A stretch of DNA of 64,000 bases from Delphinus delphis (lineage: Eukaryota > Chordata > Mammalia > Artiodactyla > Delphinidae), in NCBI RefSeq assembly GCF_949987515.2, contig NC_082684.1, positions 120,880,080-120,944,079 on the forward strand. Reading direction: 5' to 3'. Below the pieces are notes generated by a model. That model did no database searches. It had not been told where the DNA came from and saw only the letters and a list, made by a program, of their open reading frames with translations. The translations under genes were made by a program, and so were the position numbers. Below are positions 23,970 to 36,130 of the stretch, one piece after another (the first letter of the stretch is position 1; the number at the start of each line of letters is the position of its first letter).

Positions 23970-26900
23970 AGTCTCATCAAAACACATGTATGTATTTGTT
24001 TAATTATCAACATAATCAGGACACAGAACAGTTCCATCACCTCCCCACAAAACTTCTTTCTTCTATTTTTTTGTAGTCACCTTCTCCCCACTCATAACTC
24101 CTGATCAGTTCTCCATCCTTGTAATTTTGTTCTGCTGAGAATGTCATATAAATGGAATCGTACAGTATGTAACCTTTTGAGTCCAGCTTCCTTCACTTTA
24201 AGCATAGCGTCTTACACCAAGTTGTTACATGATTCAAAATTTCATTCCTTCCTATAAATATTGTTCCATTGTAGAAATGTACCATAGTTTGTTTATCCAT
24301 TCCTCAACTAAAAGACATTTGGGTAGTTTCTAGTTTTTAACAGTTATGAATAAAACTGCTATAACTATTAATGTACAGGTTTTTATGTGAAAATAATAAA
24401 ATTTCACCACTCTAGCATGAATATCCAGAAGTCATCTGCTGGGTCATATTATATGAACATGTTTAAATTTATAAGAAACTGCTAAACTTTCCTAAAATTG
24501 CTGTACAATTTTGCATTTCCACTAGCAGTTTACAAAGGTTCCAATTGCTCCACAGTCCTTACTATGGTAAGCATTTAAAAAATTTAACCATTCTATAGTT
24601 AAAATAGTTTAAAGAGGTTTGTAGCAGTATCTTATCATGGTTTTAATTTAATTTACCTAGTACTTAAGGATGATGAACATCTTTTAATGCATCTATTTGC
24701 CATCTTTATATCCTCTTTGGTGAAGTGTCAGTTCACATCTTTTACCCATTAAAATTTTTTTTCTCTTACTCTTGAGTTTGAAGAATTCTTTACACACAGT
24801 GAGTACAAGTCTTTTGTCAGTTGGGTGATTTGCAAATACTCTCTCCCAGCCTGTAGCTTGTTTTTTCATTTGTTCATTTATGTGCCATACTTTGGGTACC
24901 ATGTTTAATAACTCAGCTCCAAACCCTAGACCTTGTAGGTTTTCTCCTGTATTTTCTTTAAAAAGTTTTATAGTTTTTGTTTCACGTGATGATCTATGAC
25001 CCACTTTGAGCTATTTTATGTTAATATTTCAAGGTTCACCTTTTGCTTATGAATATGTAGTTGTTCAAACACCACTATTCTTCCTCCATCAAATTGCTCT
25101 TGCACATTTGACTATAATCATTTGGCCACATTTGTGTAGTCTCTGTACGCTGTTCCTTTGAACTTTCTCGATCTCTTCACCACTGTCACACTACACTGAT
25201 TAGTATTGTAGTAACCCTTAAAATTAGATAATCTGAGTACTGAAACTTTATCTTTGTTTTTCATAGTTGTTTTGGATAGTCTATTTCTTCTGCCTTTCCA
25301 AATAAATTGTAGAATCACTTGTCCATGTCTACCAAAATACCTCCGGTTTTTGTGCCAGTACCATACTGTTACTGTAGCTTCTGAAGTCAGGGAGCCTGAT
25401 TCCTCCAGCTCTGTTTTCTTTCTCAAGATTGCTTTGGCTATTTGGGGTCTTTTGTGTTTCCATACAAGTTCTAAAATTTTTTGTTCTAATCCTGAGAAAA
25501 CTGTCATTGGTAATTTGATGGGGATTGCACTGAATCTGTAGATTGCTTTGGGTAGTATAGTCACTTTCACAATATTGATTCTTCCAATACAAGAACATGG
25601 TATGTCTCTTCATCTGTTTGTGTCGTCCTTGATTTATTTCATCAGTATCCTATAGTTTCCTGAGTACAGGTCTTTAGTCTCCTTAGGTATGTTTATTCCT
25701 AGGTATTTTATTCTTTTTGTTGTAGTGGTAAATGGGATTGTTTCCTTAATTTCTCTTTATGATACAGAGCATTGAGTAAAGTTCCCTGTGCTATACAGAA
25801 GGTTCTCATTGATTATCCATTTTATACATAGTAGTGTATATGTCAATCCCAATCTCCCAATTTTCAGCCCACTCCCCCTCCTTCCCCCTTGGTATCAATA
25901 AGTCTGTTCTCTACATACGTGTCTCTATTTCAGCTCTGCAAACAAGTTCATCTGTACCATTTTTCTAGATTCCACATATTTGCGTTAATATACGATATTT
26001 GTTTTCCTCTTTCTGACTTACTTCACTCTGTATGACAGTCTCTAGGTGTATCCAGGTCTCTGCAAATGGCACTACTTCATTCCTTTTTATGGCTGAGTGA
26101 TATTCCATTGTCTATATGTACCACATCTTCTTTATCCATTCCTCTGTTGATGGACATTACTGATTCACTTTGCTGTACAGCAGAAATTAACACAACATTG
26201 TAAAGCAACTGTACTCCAATAAAAATTAATTTTAAAAAATACCTCTGGGATTTGAATTTGTTTGCATTAAATCTATGTATAATTTTTGGAGACTACATGT
26301 TTACTTATTTGAATCTTCCACTCTGTGAACACAGTGTGTCTTTCCATTTCTTTATGTCTTTTTGATTTCTTTTATCAAGATTTTTAGTTTTCTACAGACT
26401 GACACTGTACATATTTTACTACTTTTATTTCTAAGTATTTCAAATTTTGGAGTTATTTAAATGGTTTTTTTTAAACTTTTCTGTTTTCCAATGTACATTT
26501 ATACTGTATAGAAATACACTTGATTCATATGTGTTGTTCTTGTATCCTGTGATTTTCTGACACTGCTTCTCAGTTCTGGGAGAAATTTTCGTAGAGTCTT
26601 TGTGATTTTTATGTAGACTATCAAGTGTTCTGCAAATGGAATATTTTATTTCTTCCACTCCAATGTGCATGCTTTTAGCTTTTTTCTTGGCTTTTGCACT
26701 GACTAAAGCTTCTTACTATGGTGTTCAACAGAAGTATTGAAAGCTTGTTTCTAAGCCTAAGGAGAAGGCATTCAGTCTTTCACAATTAAGTATGATCCCA
26801 CCTGTAGATTTTTCCCAGATGACATTTTTTGAGTTAAGGAAGTTCCCTTCTATCAATCATAGTTTGCTGTGAGTTTTTACTGTGAATAGATGCTGTATTT

Positions 26901-28480
26901 TCTCAAATGTTTTTCTGCATGAATTGCTATGATCATGTAGCTTTTCTTCTTTAGATCATTAATATGGTTATTATGTCAATTAATTTCAGAATATTAAACC
27001 AGTCTTGCATTTGTAGTGTAAATACTACTTGATGCTTTATATTATTCTTTTTATATATTGCTGGAATCAATTTGCTAATATTTCAGTATTTTTGCATATA
27101 TGTCTATAAATGATAATATGTGGTTTTCTTTTTCTGTCAGGTTTTGGTATTGGATTAATGCTGGTTTCATAAAGTGAGTTACTTCAATTTTCTGGCAGAG
27201 ATTGTACAGAATGAGTATAATTCCTTCTTAAATGTTTGGTAGAATTCACCAGTTAAAATATTTGGACCTAGAGATTTCTTTTTATTTATTTATTTATTTT
27301 TTGCATTAAAAAAAAGCCTATGAAATCAATTTCTTTAATGGTTATAAGACAATTCTGGTTTCATCTTGGGTAAGTTTTGATAGTTTGTGTTTTTAGAAGA
27401 ATTAGTCCATTACATCTAAGTTGTTGAAGTTATACCCATAGTACTGTTTCTAATATTCACTTATTCTCCAGAGCACAATTACAGTCCCCATTTCAATTCC
27501 TGATATTGGTAATTTGTGTCTTCACTCATCTTTATTTTGTTATTCTTGCTGAAGTTTTGTGAATTTTATTAATGTTTTCAAAGAATCAGCTTTGATTTTA
27601 TTGATTTATTTTCTGTTTTCTGTTGTCAGTTTTGCTGATTACTCTTACCTTTATCATTTCCTTCATTTGGCTTTATTTGGATGTGTTTTGCTCTTTGCTT
27701 TTTTGTTCTTAAAGTGGAAGCTTAGGTAATGATTTGATACATTTCTTCTTTTCTAATATAAATAATATAAAGCTATAAATGTCCCTCTAAACATTGTTTT
27801 AGCTGAAACCCCCAAATTTTTATATGTTGTATTTTTATTTTTACTCAGCTCAAAATTTTCTAATTTCTCTTGAGACTTTCTTTTTGGTCTATTGCATATT
27901 TAAAGGTATTCTGTTTAATTTCCAAGACTTTGGGAGATTTTCCTGTTATCTTTCTAGTTTTATTGCATTATAGTCTGAGAAGATACTTTGAATAATTCAA
28001 AAGTTTTAAACTATTGCTCTTCCTTCATTCTTGATATCTCAAGTTTCCTTCTGGTATAATTCCCTTTCCACCTTAACAGTCTCTTTTAATAACTTTTAAA
28101 AGAGAAGTTCTATTGGCAACAAATTCTTAGTTTTCCTTCGTCTGAAAATGTCTTTATTTATGAAGGATATTCTCACTGGATGTAGAATTCTAGCTTGACA
28201 ATTCTTTTCTTTCAACACTTGAAAAATAAATGTCAGCCTCCTTTTGTGTCCTCCATGGTGTCTGATTAGAAACTCACTGACATTAAATCACTGTTCCCCT
28301 ATAGGTAATATCTTATTTTTATCTGGATGCTTTGTATTTGTCTTTAATGTTTAGCAGTTTGATATTGATGTGTCTTTGCATGAATTTCTTTGGTGTTTAC
28401 CCTGTTAAGGTTTGGTCAGCTTCTTACATCTTCAGGTTTATATCATTTGTCAAAGTTTGGAAGTTTTTAGCCATTATTTT
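23970..28480 (-). mobile_element. Old L1M element, ORF2 part, host of a nested stack
   Basis: Antisense L1M text from the ORF2 C-terminus ('tcatataaatggaatcgtac', 'ccattgtagaaatgtacc') through the reverse-transcriptase region (26.2-27.9 kb) into a piece of ORF1 (28.08-28.48 kb, 'gaaaatgtctttatttatga'). It is interrupted at 25344-26235 by a younger L1. All frames are destroyed. Divergence is clearly higher than in the L1s at 8976 and 47762. A part continues at 30.15-31.8 kb. Confidence 0.72.
25344..26235 (+). mobile_element. Rearranged, inverted L1 insertion
   Basis: Flanked by a 10-bp duplication, aaaatacctc (25334-25343 and 26236-26245), inside old L1M sequence that resumes on the other side. 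The insert has three blocks: antisense reverse-transcriptase ORF2 (25344-25763), antisense ORF2 C-terminus to 3'UTR (about 25764-26157), and the sense 3' end (about 26158-26235) with AATAAA. Blocks two and three fit classical twin priming. The extra antisense block on the outside requires another template switch or a second event. Confidence 0.8.
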
Positions 28481-28488
28481 TTCTATTA

Positions 28489-28687
28489 AAAAATATTTAT
28501 TTATTTATTTGGCTGCACCTGGTCTTAGTTGCAGCACATAGGATCTTCTTTGCTATGTGCAGGATCTTCATTGAGGCATGCGGGCTCTTAGTTGCAGCAT
28601 GCCAGGTCTAGTTCCCTGAGCAGGGATAGAACCTAGGCCCCCTGCTTGGGAGCATGGAGTCTTAAACACTGGACCACCAGGGAAGTC
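28489..28687 (-). mobile_element. CHR-related SINE, older form
   Basis: Reverse-complement SINE with an A/T-rich tail at the left, 'tagttgcagcacataggatc' and 'ctagttccctgagcagggat' modules, and 'ccaccagggaagtc' at the right end. It lies at the boundary between the L1M ORF1 piece and the next L1 fragment. No clear target duplication. Confidence 0.8.
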
Positions 28688-28699
28688 TCTCCTCAATTG

Positions 28700-30150
28700 T
28701 TTATTTATTTATTTGAATTTTATTTTACTTCTTTTTTATACAGCAGGTTCTTATAAGTTATCTATTTTATACATATTAGTGTATACATGACAATCCCAAT
28801 CTCTCCCAATCTCCCAATTCATCCCACCCACCACCCCCAACCCCGCTTTCCCCCCTTGCTGTCCATATATTTGTTTTCTACATCTGTGTCTCTAGTTCTG
28901 CCTTGCAAGCCAGTTCATCTGTACCATTTTTCTAGATTCTACATATATGCGTTAATATACGATATTTGTTTTTCTTTTTCTGACTTACTTCACTCTATAT
29001 GACAGTCTCTAGGTCCATCCACATCTCTACAAATGACCCAGTTTTGTTCCTTTTTATGGCTGAGTAATATTCCATTGCATATACGTACCACCTCTTCTTT
29101 ATCCATTCGTCTGTTGATGGGTATTTATGTTGCTTCCATGACCTGGCTATTGAAAATAGTGCTGCAATGAACATTCGGGCTCATGTGTCTTTTTGAATTA
29201 TGGTTTTCTCTGGGTATATGCCCAGGAGTGGGATTGCTGGATCACAAGGTAGCTCTATTTTTAGTTTTTTAAGGAACCTCCATAATGTTCTCCATAGTGG
29301 CTATATCAGTTTACATTCCCACCAACAGTGCAAAAGGGTTCCCTTTTCTCCACACCTGGTCCAGCATTTATTGTTTGTAGATTTTTGATGATGGCCATTC
29401 TGACTGGTGTGAAGTGATATCTCATTGCAGTTTTGACTTGCATTTCTCTAATAATTAGTGATGTTGAGCATCTTTTCATGTGCATTGTGGCCATCTCTAT
29501 GTCTTCTTTGGAAAAATGTTTATTTAGGTCTTCTGCCCATTTATTTATTTATTATTATTATTATTTTGCAGTACGCGGGCCTCTCACTGCTGTGGCCTCT
29601 CCCGTTGTGGAGCACAGGCTCCAGACGCGCAGGCTCAGTGGCCATGGCTCACGGGCCCAGCTGCTCCGCGGCACGTGGGATCTTCCTGGACCGGGGCATG
29701 AATCTGCGTCCCCTGCATCGGCAGGCGGACTCTCCACCACTGCGCCACCAGGGCAGCCCTGCCCATTTATTGATTGGGTTGTTTGTTTTTTCAATATTGA
29801 GCTGCATGAACTGTTCATATATTTTAAAGATTAATCCTTTGTACATTGATTTGTATGCAAATATTTTCTCCCATCCTGTAGGTTGTCTTTTCGTCTTGTT
29901 TATGGTTTCCTTTGCTGTGCAAAATCTTTTAAGTTTCATTAGGTTCCAGTTGTTTATTTTTGTTTTTACTTCCATCACTCTAGGAGGTGGGTCAAAAAAG
30001 ATCTTGCTGTGATTTATGTCAAAGAGCGTTCTTCCTATGTTTTCCTCTAAGAGTTATATAGTGTCTGGTCTTACATTTAGGTCTTTAATCCATTTTGAGT
30101 TTATTTTTGTGCATGGTGTTAGGGAGTGTTGTAATTTCATTCTTTCATTT
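28700..30150 (-). mobile_element. L1 fragment (3'UTR and C-terminal ORF2)
   Basis: Antisense L1 of intermediate age: 3'UTR (28.7-28.98 kb), the 'ggctgagtaatattccattg' block, the Cys-rich C-terminal ORF2 region near 29.2-29.4 kb, and upstream ORF2 to about 30150. The terminal 3' bases with poly-A are not visible, so it may be truncated at both ends. A short CHR SINE splits it. Confidence 0.85.
29546..29758 (-). mobile_element. CHR-type SINE (short form) in L1
   Basis: Reverse-complement short CHR SINE after a (TTA)n stretch. A perfect 13-bp duplication, ctgcccatttatt, flanks it at 29533-29545 and 29759-29771. The L1 ORF2 sequence is continuous once it is removed. Confidence 0.94.
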
Positions 30151-30288
30151 TTTTTAGCATCACATTATTTCTACTCCCCTTCATCAATGACAAGAATTTT
30201 AGATTTTGTTATTTTCCTATAGGTCCCTATATCTCTGGTTTTTTTTCTTCAACATTATTTTCTCTGTTGTCAGTATTAGATAATTTTT

Positions 30289-30622
30289 TTAATGACAGCT
30301 TTATTGAGATATAATTCACATTCCATTTATATCTACTTATATCTCCCATTTAAAGTGTGCAGTTCAATGATTTTTATTAAATTCACAGTTTTGCAACCAC
30401 CTCCACAATCAATTTTAGAAAATTTTCATCACCCCCCAAAAGAAACCCTGTATCCATTAATAGTCATACCCCATTTATTCCTTACTCCATTATCCCTAAG
30501 CAACTGCTGATTAATTTACCTTCTGTCTTTATGGATTTGTTATTCTGGCCATTTCATGTAAATGAGACATAGAACATATGGTCCTTTGTGACTGGCTTCT
30601 TTCACTTGGCATAACATTTTCA
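30289..30622 (-). mobile_element. L1M 3'UTR insertion in L1M ORF1
   Basis: Antisense L1M 3'UTR ('agctttattgagatataatt', 'aatgagacatagaacatatg', 'tggcttctttcacttggc'). A perfect 17-bp duplication, agtattagataattttt, brackets it (30272-30288 and 30623-30639). This proves a separate insertion into the older element despite the age of both. Confidence 0.78.
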
Positions 30623-30898
30623 AGTATTAGATAATTTTTAATGAACTATCTGAAAGTTCACTAATTTGATCATCTGTCATCTGCATTCAGCCACTGAAGT
30701 CATACGGTTACCCTGTGAGGTTTTTGGTGGGGTTTTATGGATTTTTTTGGTGGTTGTTTTTATTGTATTTGTCAGTTTTAAAATGTCTAGTTGGTTGTTC
30801 TCTTTATCTTCTATTTCTTTACTGATAACTTTAACATTTGTTAAAAGAGTAATCATAATTGTTTCTTTGAGTATTTTAAAAATACCTGTGCCAGTCTT

Positions 30899-30930
30899 TG
30901 CCAATATGAAACAACTGTTTCATATTGGCA
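30899..30930. repeat. Perfect 15-bp-arm palindrome
   Basis: Left arm tgccaatatgaaaca and right arm tgtttcatattggca are exact reverse complements separated by two bases. It lies in diverged L1M ORF1 antisense sequence. Confidence 0.92.
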
Positions 30931-31869
30931 TGGGAGTCTGTTCATTGTCTTTTCTTATACAAGTTGAAATATTCATGGTTCTTTATTTGCCAAGGGATAT
31001 TTGATTATAGTCGTTATAGTTTAAATTTTATGTTGTGAGACTCTGGGTCTTAAATTCTATAGAAAATGTTGATATTTTTGCTTTTAGCGGGCAACTGACC
31101 TGGTTCAGGCTGCAAGTTCCAAACTGTTCTCTGTGTTTTGTGGCTCCAGTGTGAGTTGTATGTGAGCGTTCTAAGTCTTTGTACTTCTCTTCAGATCTAT
31201 TCCACATATATCTAGAACCTAGGTAGTGGACTACCAGTTAGTCCAGTCCTAAAAATCTTTGATATGTTAATTATGATCAGATCCATGCATACATAGGTCA
31301 AGATAAGTCCTGGAACATATAAACAATTTTATGGGGTCATTTTCTTGACCACTTCCCTTTCTTCAATCTATCCGGTATGTTCTCTGGAGAGAGGATAGGG
31401 AGAAAAAAAAATGTGACGCAGCTCTAGGAATGCAGCTCCACCAAATAAACAGGAAGTCTCTCTCTCTCAGAGTTTTGGTTCTTCTGGGTTCCAAAAGTTG
31501 CCACAGCCATCACCTAAATGAAATTTCTACCTGAGAATTAGGAGTTTTTTCCTAACACCTCAAGCCAGATAAGAGGGTTTATTCTAGAACCTCATTGTCT
31601 GAAAAACAGTGCTGACTTCCAGATTTCAAGTTGTGTTAAATTCAAGTCAAGAGACTCTGGAGGAAAAACAGGGGTAAATTCCTTGACCATTTGGTACTTC
31701 AAATTCTGGTGTTCTTTCCCAATCCATTTGCTACTATTTAATTTTCAGTGTCTTCAAATAGATGCTCCAGGCATTCTGACCATGTTTTATGCTTTTATGA
31801 ATTGGTAAAGAAAGAGTGAAGCACGTTTATCTTACCTACCACAGACCAGGAACTTACAAATTGTATCTC

Positions 31870-32890
31870 TATGAAAATTTTAATTTTCTGAGATTTGCTG
31901 GTATATAAAAATAGCTGATTTTGTAATATTGACCTCATGGCCAAGAGCCATGGAAAATTCACACATTACCTTTCAAAAGTAGATTCTATTGGATTTTCTA
32001 TGTATAGAATTTTTATTTCTAATTTAATTCCATTGTGGACATTATACAATGCATGATTTTAATCCTTTTAAATTTATTGAGTCTTCATTAACAACTTAGT
32101 ATGTGGTCTTTCCTGGAGAATGTTCCATGTGCACATGAGAAGAATGTGCATTTTGCTGTTGTTGGATGACTGCTCTAGAGAAGATTGTTAGGTTTAGTTG
32201 GTTTACAGTGTTGTTAAAGTCTTCTATTTCCCGGCTGATTTGTCTATTTGTTTTACCATTATTGAAAGTGGGACTCAAGTCTCAAAATATTATTATTTTC
32301 TTTGGAAAAGTTCCTCTCTGTGTCCTAAATATTATTGTTGTTCTCCCTTCAGTTCTCTCAGTGTTTGCTTTATGTATTTGGGAGCTCTGTTAGGTTCATG
32401 TATGTTTACACCTTCCTGATGTGTTGACTCTTTTATCATTATGTAATATCCCTATTTTCTTTGGTAACATTTGTTTTTCTTAAAGCCAATTTTAAGTCTG
32501 ATATTAGTATAGTCACTATAGTAACCTAGTGTCAGCTGTTTGCATGATATATCTTTTTCCATCCTTTTACTTTCAACCTATTTGTATCCCTGAATCTAAT
32601 AAAGTATGTTTTCCATGGACAGCATATATTTTCCTTTTTATCCAATCTGACAATTTCTGCCTTTAATTGTTTAATCCTTTCACATTTAATGTTATTGATA
32701 TGGTTGGATTTACATCTGCCATTTGCTTCCTGTTTTTATATAATTCATGTCTTTTTATTCTTTTGTTCTTTGTTTACTTACTTCTTTTGTATTAGTGCAC
32801 ATTTTCTAACGTAACATTTGTTTTAAAAATTATGGTTGCTCACAGCCTGAAGAATGTCCTTTAGCATTTCTTACAAGCAGGTCTCATCAC
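31870..32890 (-). mobile_element. Second old L1M fragment (endonuclease and inter-ORF)
   Basis: Antisense L1M endonuclease-region text: 'cctggagaatgttccatgtg', 'gaatgtgcattttgctgttg', 'tatctttttccatcctttta', then 'atccaatctgacaatttctg'. It overlaps in L1 coordinates with sequence near 27.95 kb, so it is a different copy from the one at 23970-28480. No open frame survives. Confidence 0.65.
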
Positions 32891-32939
32891 CACACTCAGG
32901 TCCATGTTGCATGTGCTCTATTCAAGATTGGTGCAACTG

Positions 32940-33455
32940 AGAGGTGTAGGGGAGCAAAATTTGCCACCCCAAAATGTCCATTTGGCATGTGGATTATTTT
33001 GAGTTGAAAACAATCAAGGCCTAAAAGACTCAGGAAGAAAGTTTGACCTTCCCCCTAACTGCCTAAAGAATGTAGACAGAGGACCTGTTCCAGGAAATGA
33101 GCTATCACCATAGATGAGTATAGTACAAACTGGGTGTGGAGACAGGGAGGAACCCAGCAAAGTCTGTTTGCTAAAGTTCCTCTCTGTGTCCTATTGTTTC
33201 TGCTGGCCCAGCAAACATTTGTTTACCAAACATTTGCTTTTCCATCTCCATGTGAATTGCCTTCTTCCCCTTTGAGGTCCCAAACCACTACCCCTAACAT
33301 CCTCTTTTGTCTTTAGCTGAAGGGTTATTTAAGGCAAGGGTTTAAGTCATTTTGGCTACTCAGTTTTCCTGGCTCTCTCCCATGGATACATTCTTAGACC
33401 AGCCAGAAGAAGCTAGAAGGGTAGAGGACAATTTCTTCTTCCCCAAAATAGGACA
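32940..33455 (+). mobile_element. Endogenous-retrovirus-type LTR
   Basis: Words such as 'gagcaaaatttgccacccca', 'gctatcaccatagatgagta' and 'gaattgccttcttccccttt', followed by a TATA-like 'gggttatttaagg', fit a mammalian ERV LTR of ERVL-like style. No internal retroviral genes are seen, so it would be a solo LTR or fragment. The family is not resolved and the ends are approximate. Confidence 0.45.
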
Positions 33456-34319
33456 GAGGCTCCTTCTTCATCCATTCCCTACTCACAGGCTGAGAACTCT
33501 ACTCCAGGCATGGCAAACCAAGAAAACCGGGGGCCCAATAACCCCTGCCACAGCTCACCCTTAGGGTGAAGGGCCCACACCAGGAAGGGCAAGCCTATAA
33601 GATCAGGGACTACTAATTCTCCCAAAGTGAGCTCATAGAGCAGACTAATCTTGGGAGAAGCAGAATCCCACTGTCCCCGCCCTAGTTCCTGTGAAGTGTG
33701 TAGGGGTTCTGCCTGGGATAGAGGGAGGTCATAAGGTTGAAGATCTTCACAGCTCTGCCTGAAGGGACTGACTTTATTTGAAATGCCAGCAGCCTGACCA
33801 TCCAGGGGGAAACTGTAGCCCTAGATAATATAAGCAGCTCTTTGCAGGAAGCTGCTCTCAGCAGGAAGCCCCTTTGTCTTGTCACTTTAGCAAAGCTATA
33901 TTGTCACTAAACTTAAACCATGCACCCCCATGCTCTACTCATCTCCAGCCCAAGCACACCTTTCAAATCTTTTGATCACACAATATCTTGCCTAACCTGT
34001 TTGGTTCTTTCCATAGATCAAAGAAGTAGAAATGAAGAATAAGTAAACTGATGACCAGATCTCTTCCCTAGCTTCTCCTTCAGCAATCTCACAAACAAAC
34101 TGTGTGAACAAGTTAGCATATAAAGAAAGATCACAATAAGTTGACAGGACTGCAGTGGGGGATGGTGTTGACTCTGACCCCCATCTCAATGATTAACCGA
34201 GTTTTTTTTTGCTTTAAAAACTTTCATGGCAGAGCAGAATCTTTGGAGATGGTTTTTGGGGACACTGAGTCCACCAACTCCCCAGATTTCCAGCATTCTG
34301 ATTAAAAGCAATTTTCCTT
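33456..34319. other. Possible second LTR-like segment
   Basis: The 3' part ('ggggacactgagtccaccaa', 'ctccccagatttccagcatt', then ATTAAA and AATTTTCC) resembles the U5/polyadenylation end of a mammalian LTR. The rest could be single-copy sequence. No gene is recognised. Confidence 0.3.
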
Positions 34320-35138
34320 TCCCCTCCCTCTTGTGCCTCCCTCCCACCCTCCCTATCCCACCCCTCTAGGTGGTCACAAAGCACTGAGCTGATCTCCCAG
34401 TGCTATACGGCTGTTTCCCACTAGCTATCTATTTTACATTTGGTAGTATATAAATGTCAAGGTTACTCTCTCACTTCGTCCCAGCTTACCCTTCCTGCTC
34501 CCCTTGGCTTCAAAGTCCATTCTCTATATCTGTGACTTTATTCCTGTCCTGTCCCTAGGTTCATCAGAACCTTTTTTTTTTTTTTTTTTAGATTCCATAT
34601 ATATGTGTTAGTATATGGTATTTGTTTTTCTCTTTCTGACTTACTTCACTCTATATGACAGACTCTAGGTCCATCCACCTCACTATAAACAACTCAATTT
34701 CATTTCTTTTTATGGCTGAGTAATATTCCATTGTATATATGTGCCACATCTTCTTTATCCATTCATCTGTTGATGGACTCTTAGGTTGGTTCCATGTCCT
34801 GGCTATTGTAAATAGTGCTGCAATGAACATTGTGGTACATGACTTTTTGAATTGTGGTTTTCTCAGGGTATATGCCCAGGAGTGGGGTTGCTGGGTCAGA
34901 TGGTAGTTCTATTTTTAGTTTTTTAAGGAACCTCCATAATGTTCTCCATAGTGGCTGTATCAATTTACATTCCCACCAACAGTGCAAGAGGGTTCCCTTT
35001 TCTCCACACCCTCTCCAGCATTAATTGTTTGTAGATTTTTTGATGATGGCCATTCTGACTGGTGTGAGGTGATACCTCACTGTAGTTTTAATTTGCATTT
35101 CTCTAATGATGAGTGATGTTGAGCGTCTTTTCATGTTC
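34320..35138 (-). mobile_element. L1 fragment (3'UTR and ORF2 C-terminus)
   Basis: Antisense L1, fairly young-looking: G/C-rich 3'UTR complement (34.32-34.55 kb), a 19-base poly-T at 34570-34589 in the UTR/ORF2 boundary, the 'ggctgagtaatattccattg' block, and the Cys-rich region near 34.9 kb. It stops near 35138. The terminal 3' end and poly-A are missing. Confidence 0.86.
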
Positions 35139-35767
35139 AGCCCTTCCTTTTGAAATGGTTACAGAAAATAGGGTGGAAGTCTAACATGGTTCAAAACCTA
35201 ATGACTACTAATAAGTTAAAGTGACAGGAATAAAATGATATAAGGCATCCTTGTACTTACCCACCTCAAGTTGGAGTGTAATTAGAAAAGAAGACAAAAT
35301 AATAAAATTAAATTTAAAATTATGCTGCCCCACATTTGGGTGAAAATTGACCCAACAGTGACTTTTTGATGGATTTCTCTCTCCAGGGTCACTTTGCTTT
35401 CAGACTGGTTCTAGAAAATCCTCTTACTTTCTCCGTGAATGGGATTCTTCCACCCAGAATTTCCTTATGGTTGGGTGAACTGGTGTCCCAGGACCTGGCT
35501 GTTCCTACATTTGTCATTTTTTAGGACAGCACCTGGCCAGGCCTTCATCTCTGAGCACACACTCTGTCTTCACTGGCTACATTGAAAGTATGTCTCCTCT
35601 ATTCTGAACAACTGCTGTTGAATACTTTCTTATTATTAAAAAATACCAGGATGTTGGGGGACTAGAATAGTGGTTGACAAATTGGGACTCATTAATAAAA
35701 GATTTTATAGACCCAAGAGTCAGAAGTGAAGGAAGGCACTGAAGACAATGGGCAGGGTATTTATAGA
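35139..35767. other. Single-copy sequence, no gene recognised
   Basis: Nothing I can support as a gene or named repeat. Confidence 0.5.
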
Positions 35768-35925
35768 AGTGGCTGTCAGAATTATCTGGGAGGCATGTTA
35801 GGACACAGAGCCCCACATCCAGAGTGTTTGATTCAGTAAGTCTTTGAGTGGAGCCTGAGAATGTGCATTTCTAACAATTTCCCAGTTGATGCTGATGCTG
35901 CTGGCCCAAAGGACAACCCCTTGAA
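35768..35925. mobile_element. MER5A-like hAT-Charlie relic
   Basis: 'gtcagaattatctgggaggc', 'agagccccacatccagagtg', 'gattcagtaagtctttgagt' and 'gagaatgtgcatttctaaca' follow the MER5A order. This is a non-autonomous DNA transposon, diverged and without an open frame. Confidence 0.65.
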
Positions 35926-35949
35926 AGCCTCTTCATTAGAACAATTGAA

Positions 35950-35985
35950 CAAAAAATTATATTGTGGCAAAAAATTATATTGTGG
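35950..35985. repeat. Exact 18-bp tandem duplication
   Basis: The unit caaaaaattatattgtgg occurs twice head to tail (35950-35967 and 35968-35985). This is probably a replication-slippage duplication. Confidence 0.92.
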
Positions 35986-36130
35986 ACAATTGCTTAAAAT
36001 TGAGGGATAGAAAAGACAATGGGATACAGAGGACAGGGCACTGGGTTCTGGTCTTCAGCTGCCATTATCTGGGCATGTGAGAGTGTCAAGACAGTTTTCA
36101 TCTTACTGGGATGCTCTTGCTTAAGATATA

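Larger units (their letters stand above)
30151..31800 (-). mobile_element. Old L1M, ORF1 and 5' part
   Basis: Antisense L1M ORF1 text resumes ('acaagaattttagattttgt', 'gtcccta..tctggtt'), is cut by a 3'UTR insertion at 30289-30622, then continues ('aaaatgtctagttggttgtt', 'ttgtgagactctgggtctta') into what looks like the L1M 5'UTR. The upstream end is vague. Confidence 0.6.
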
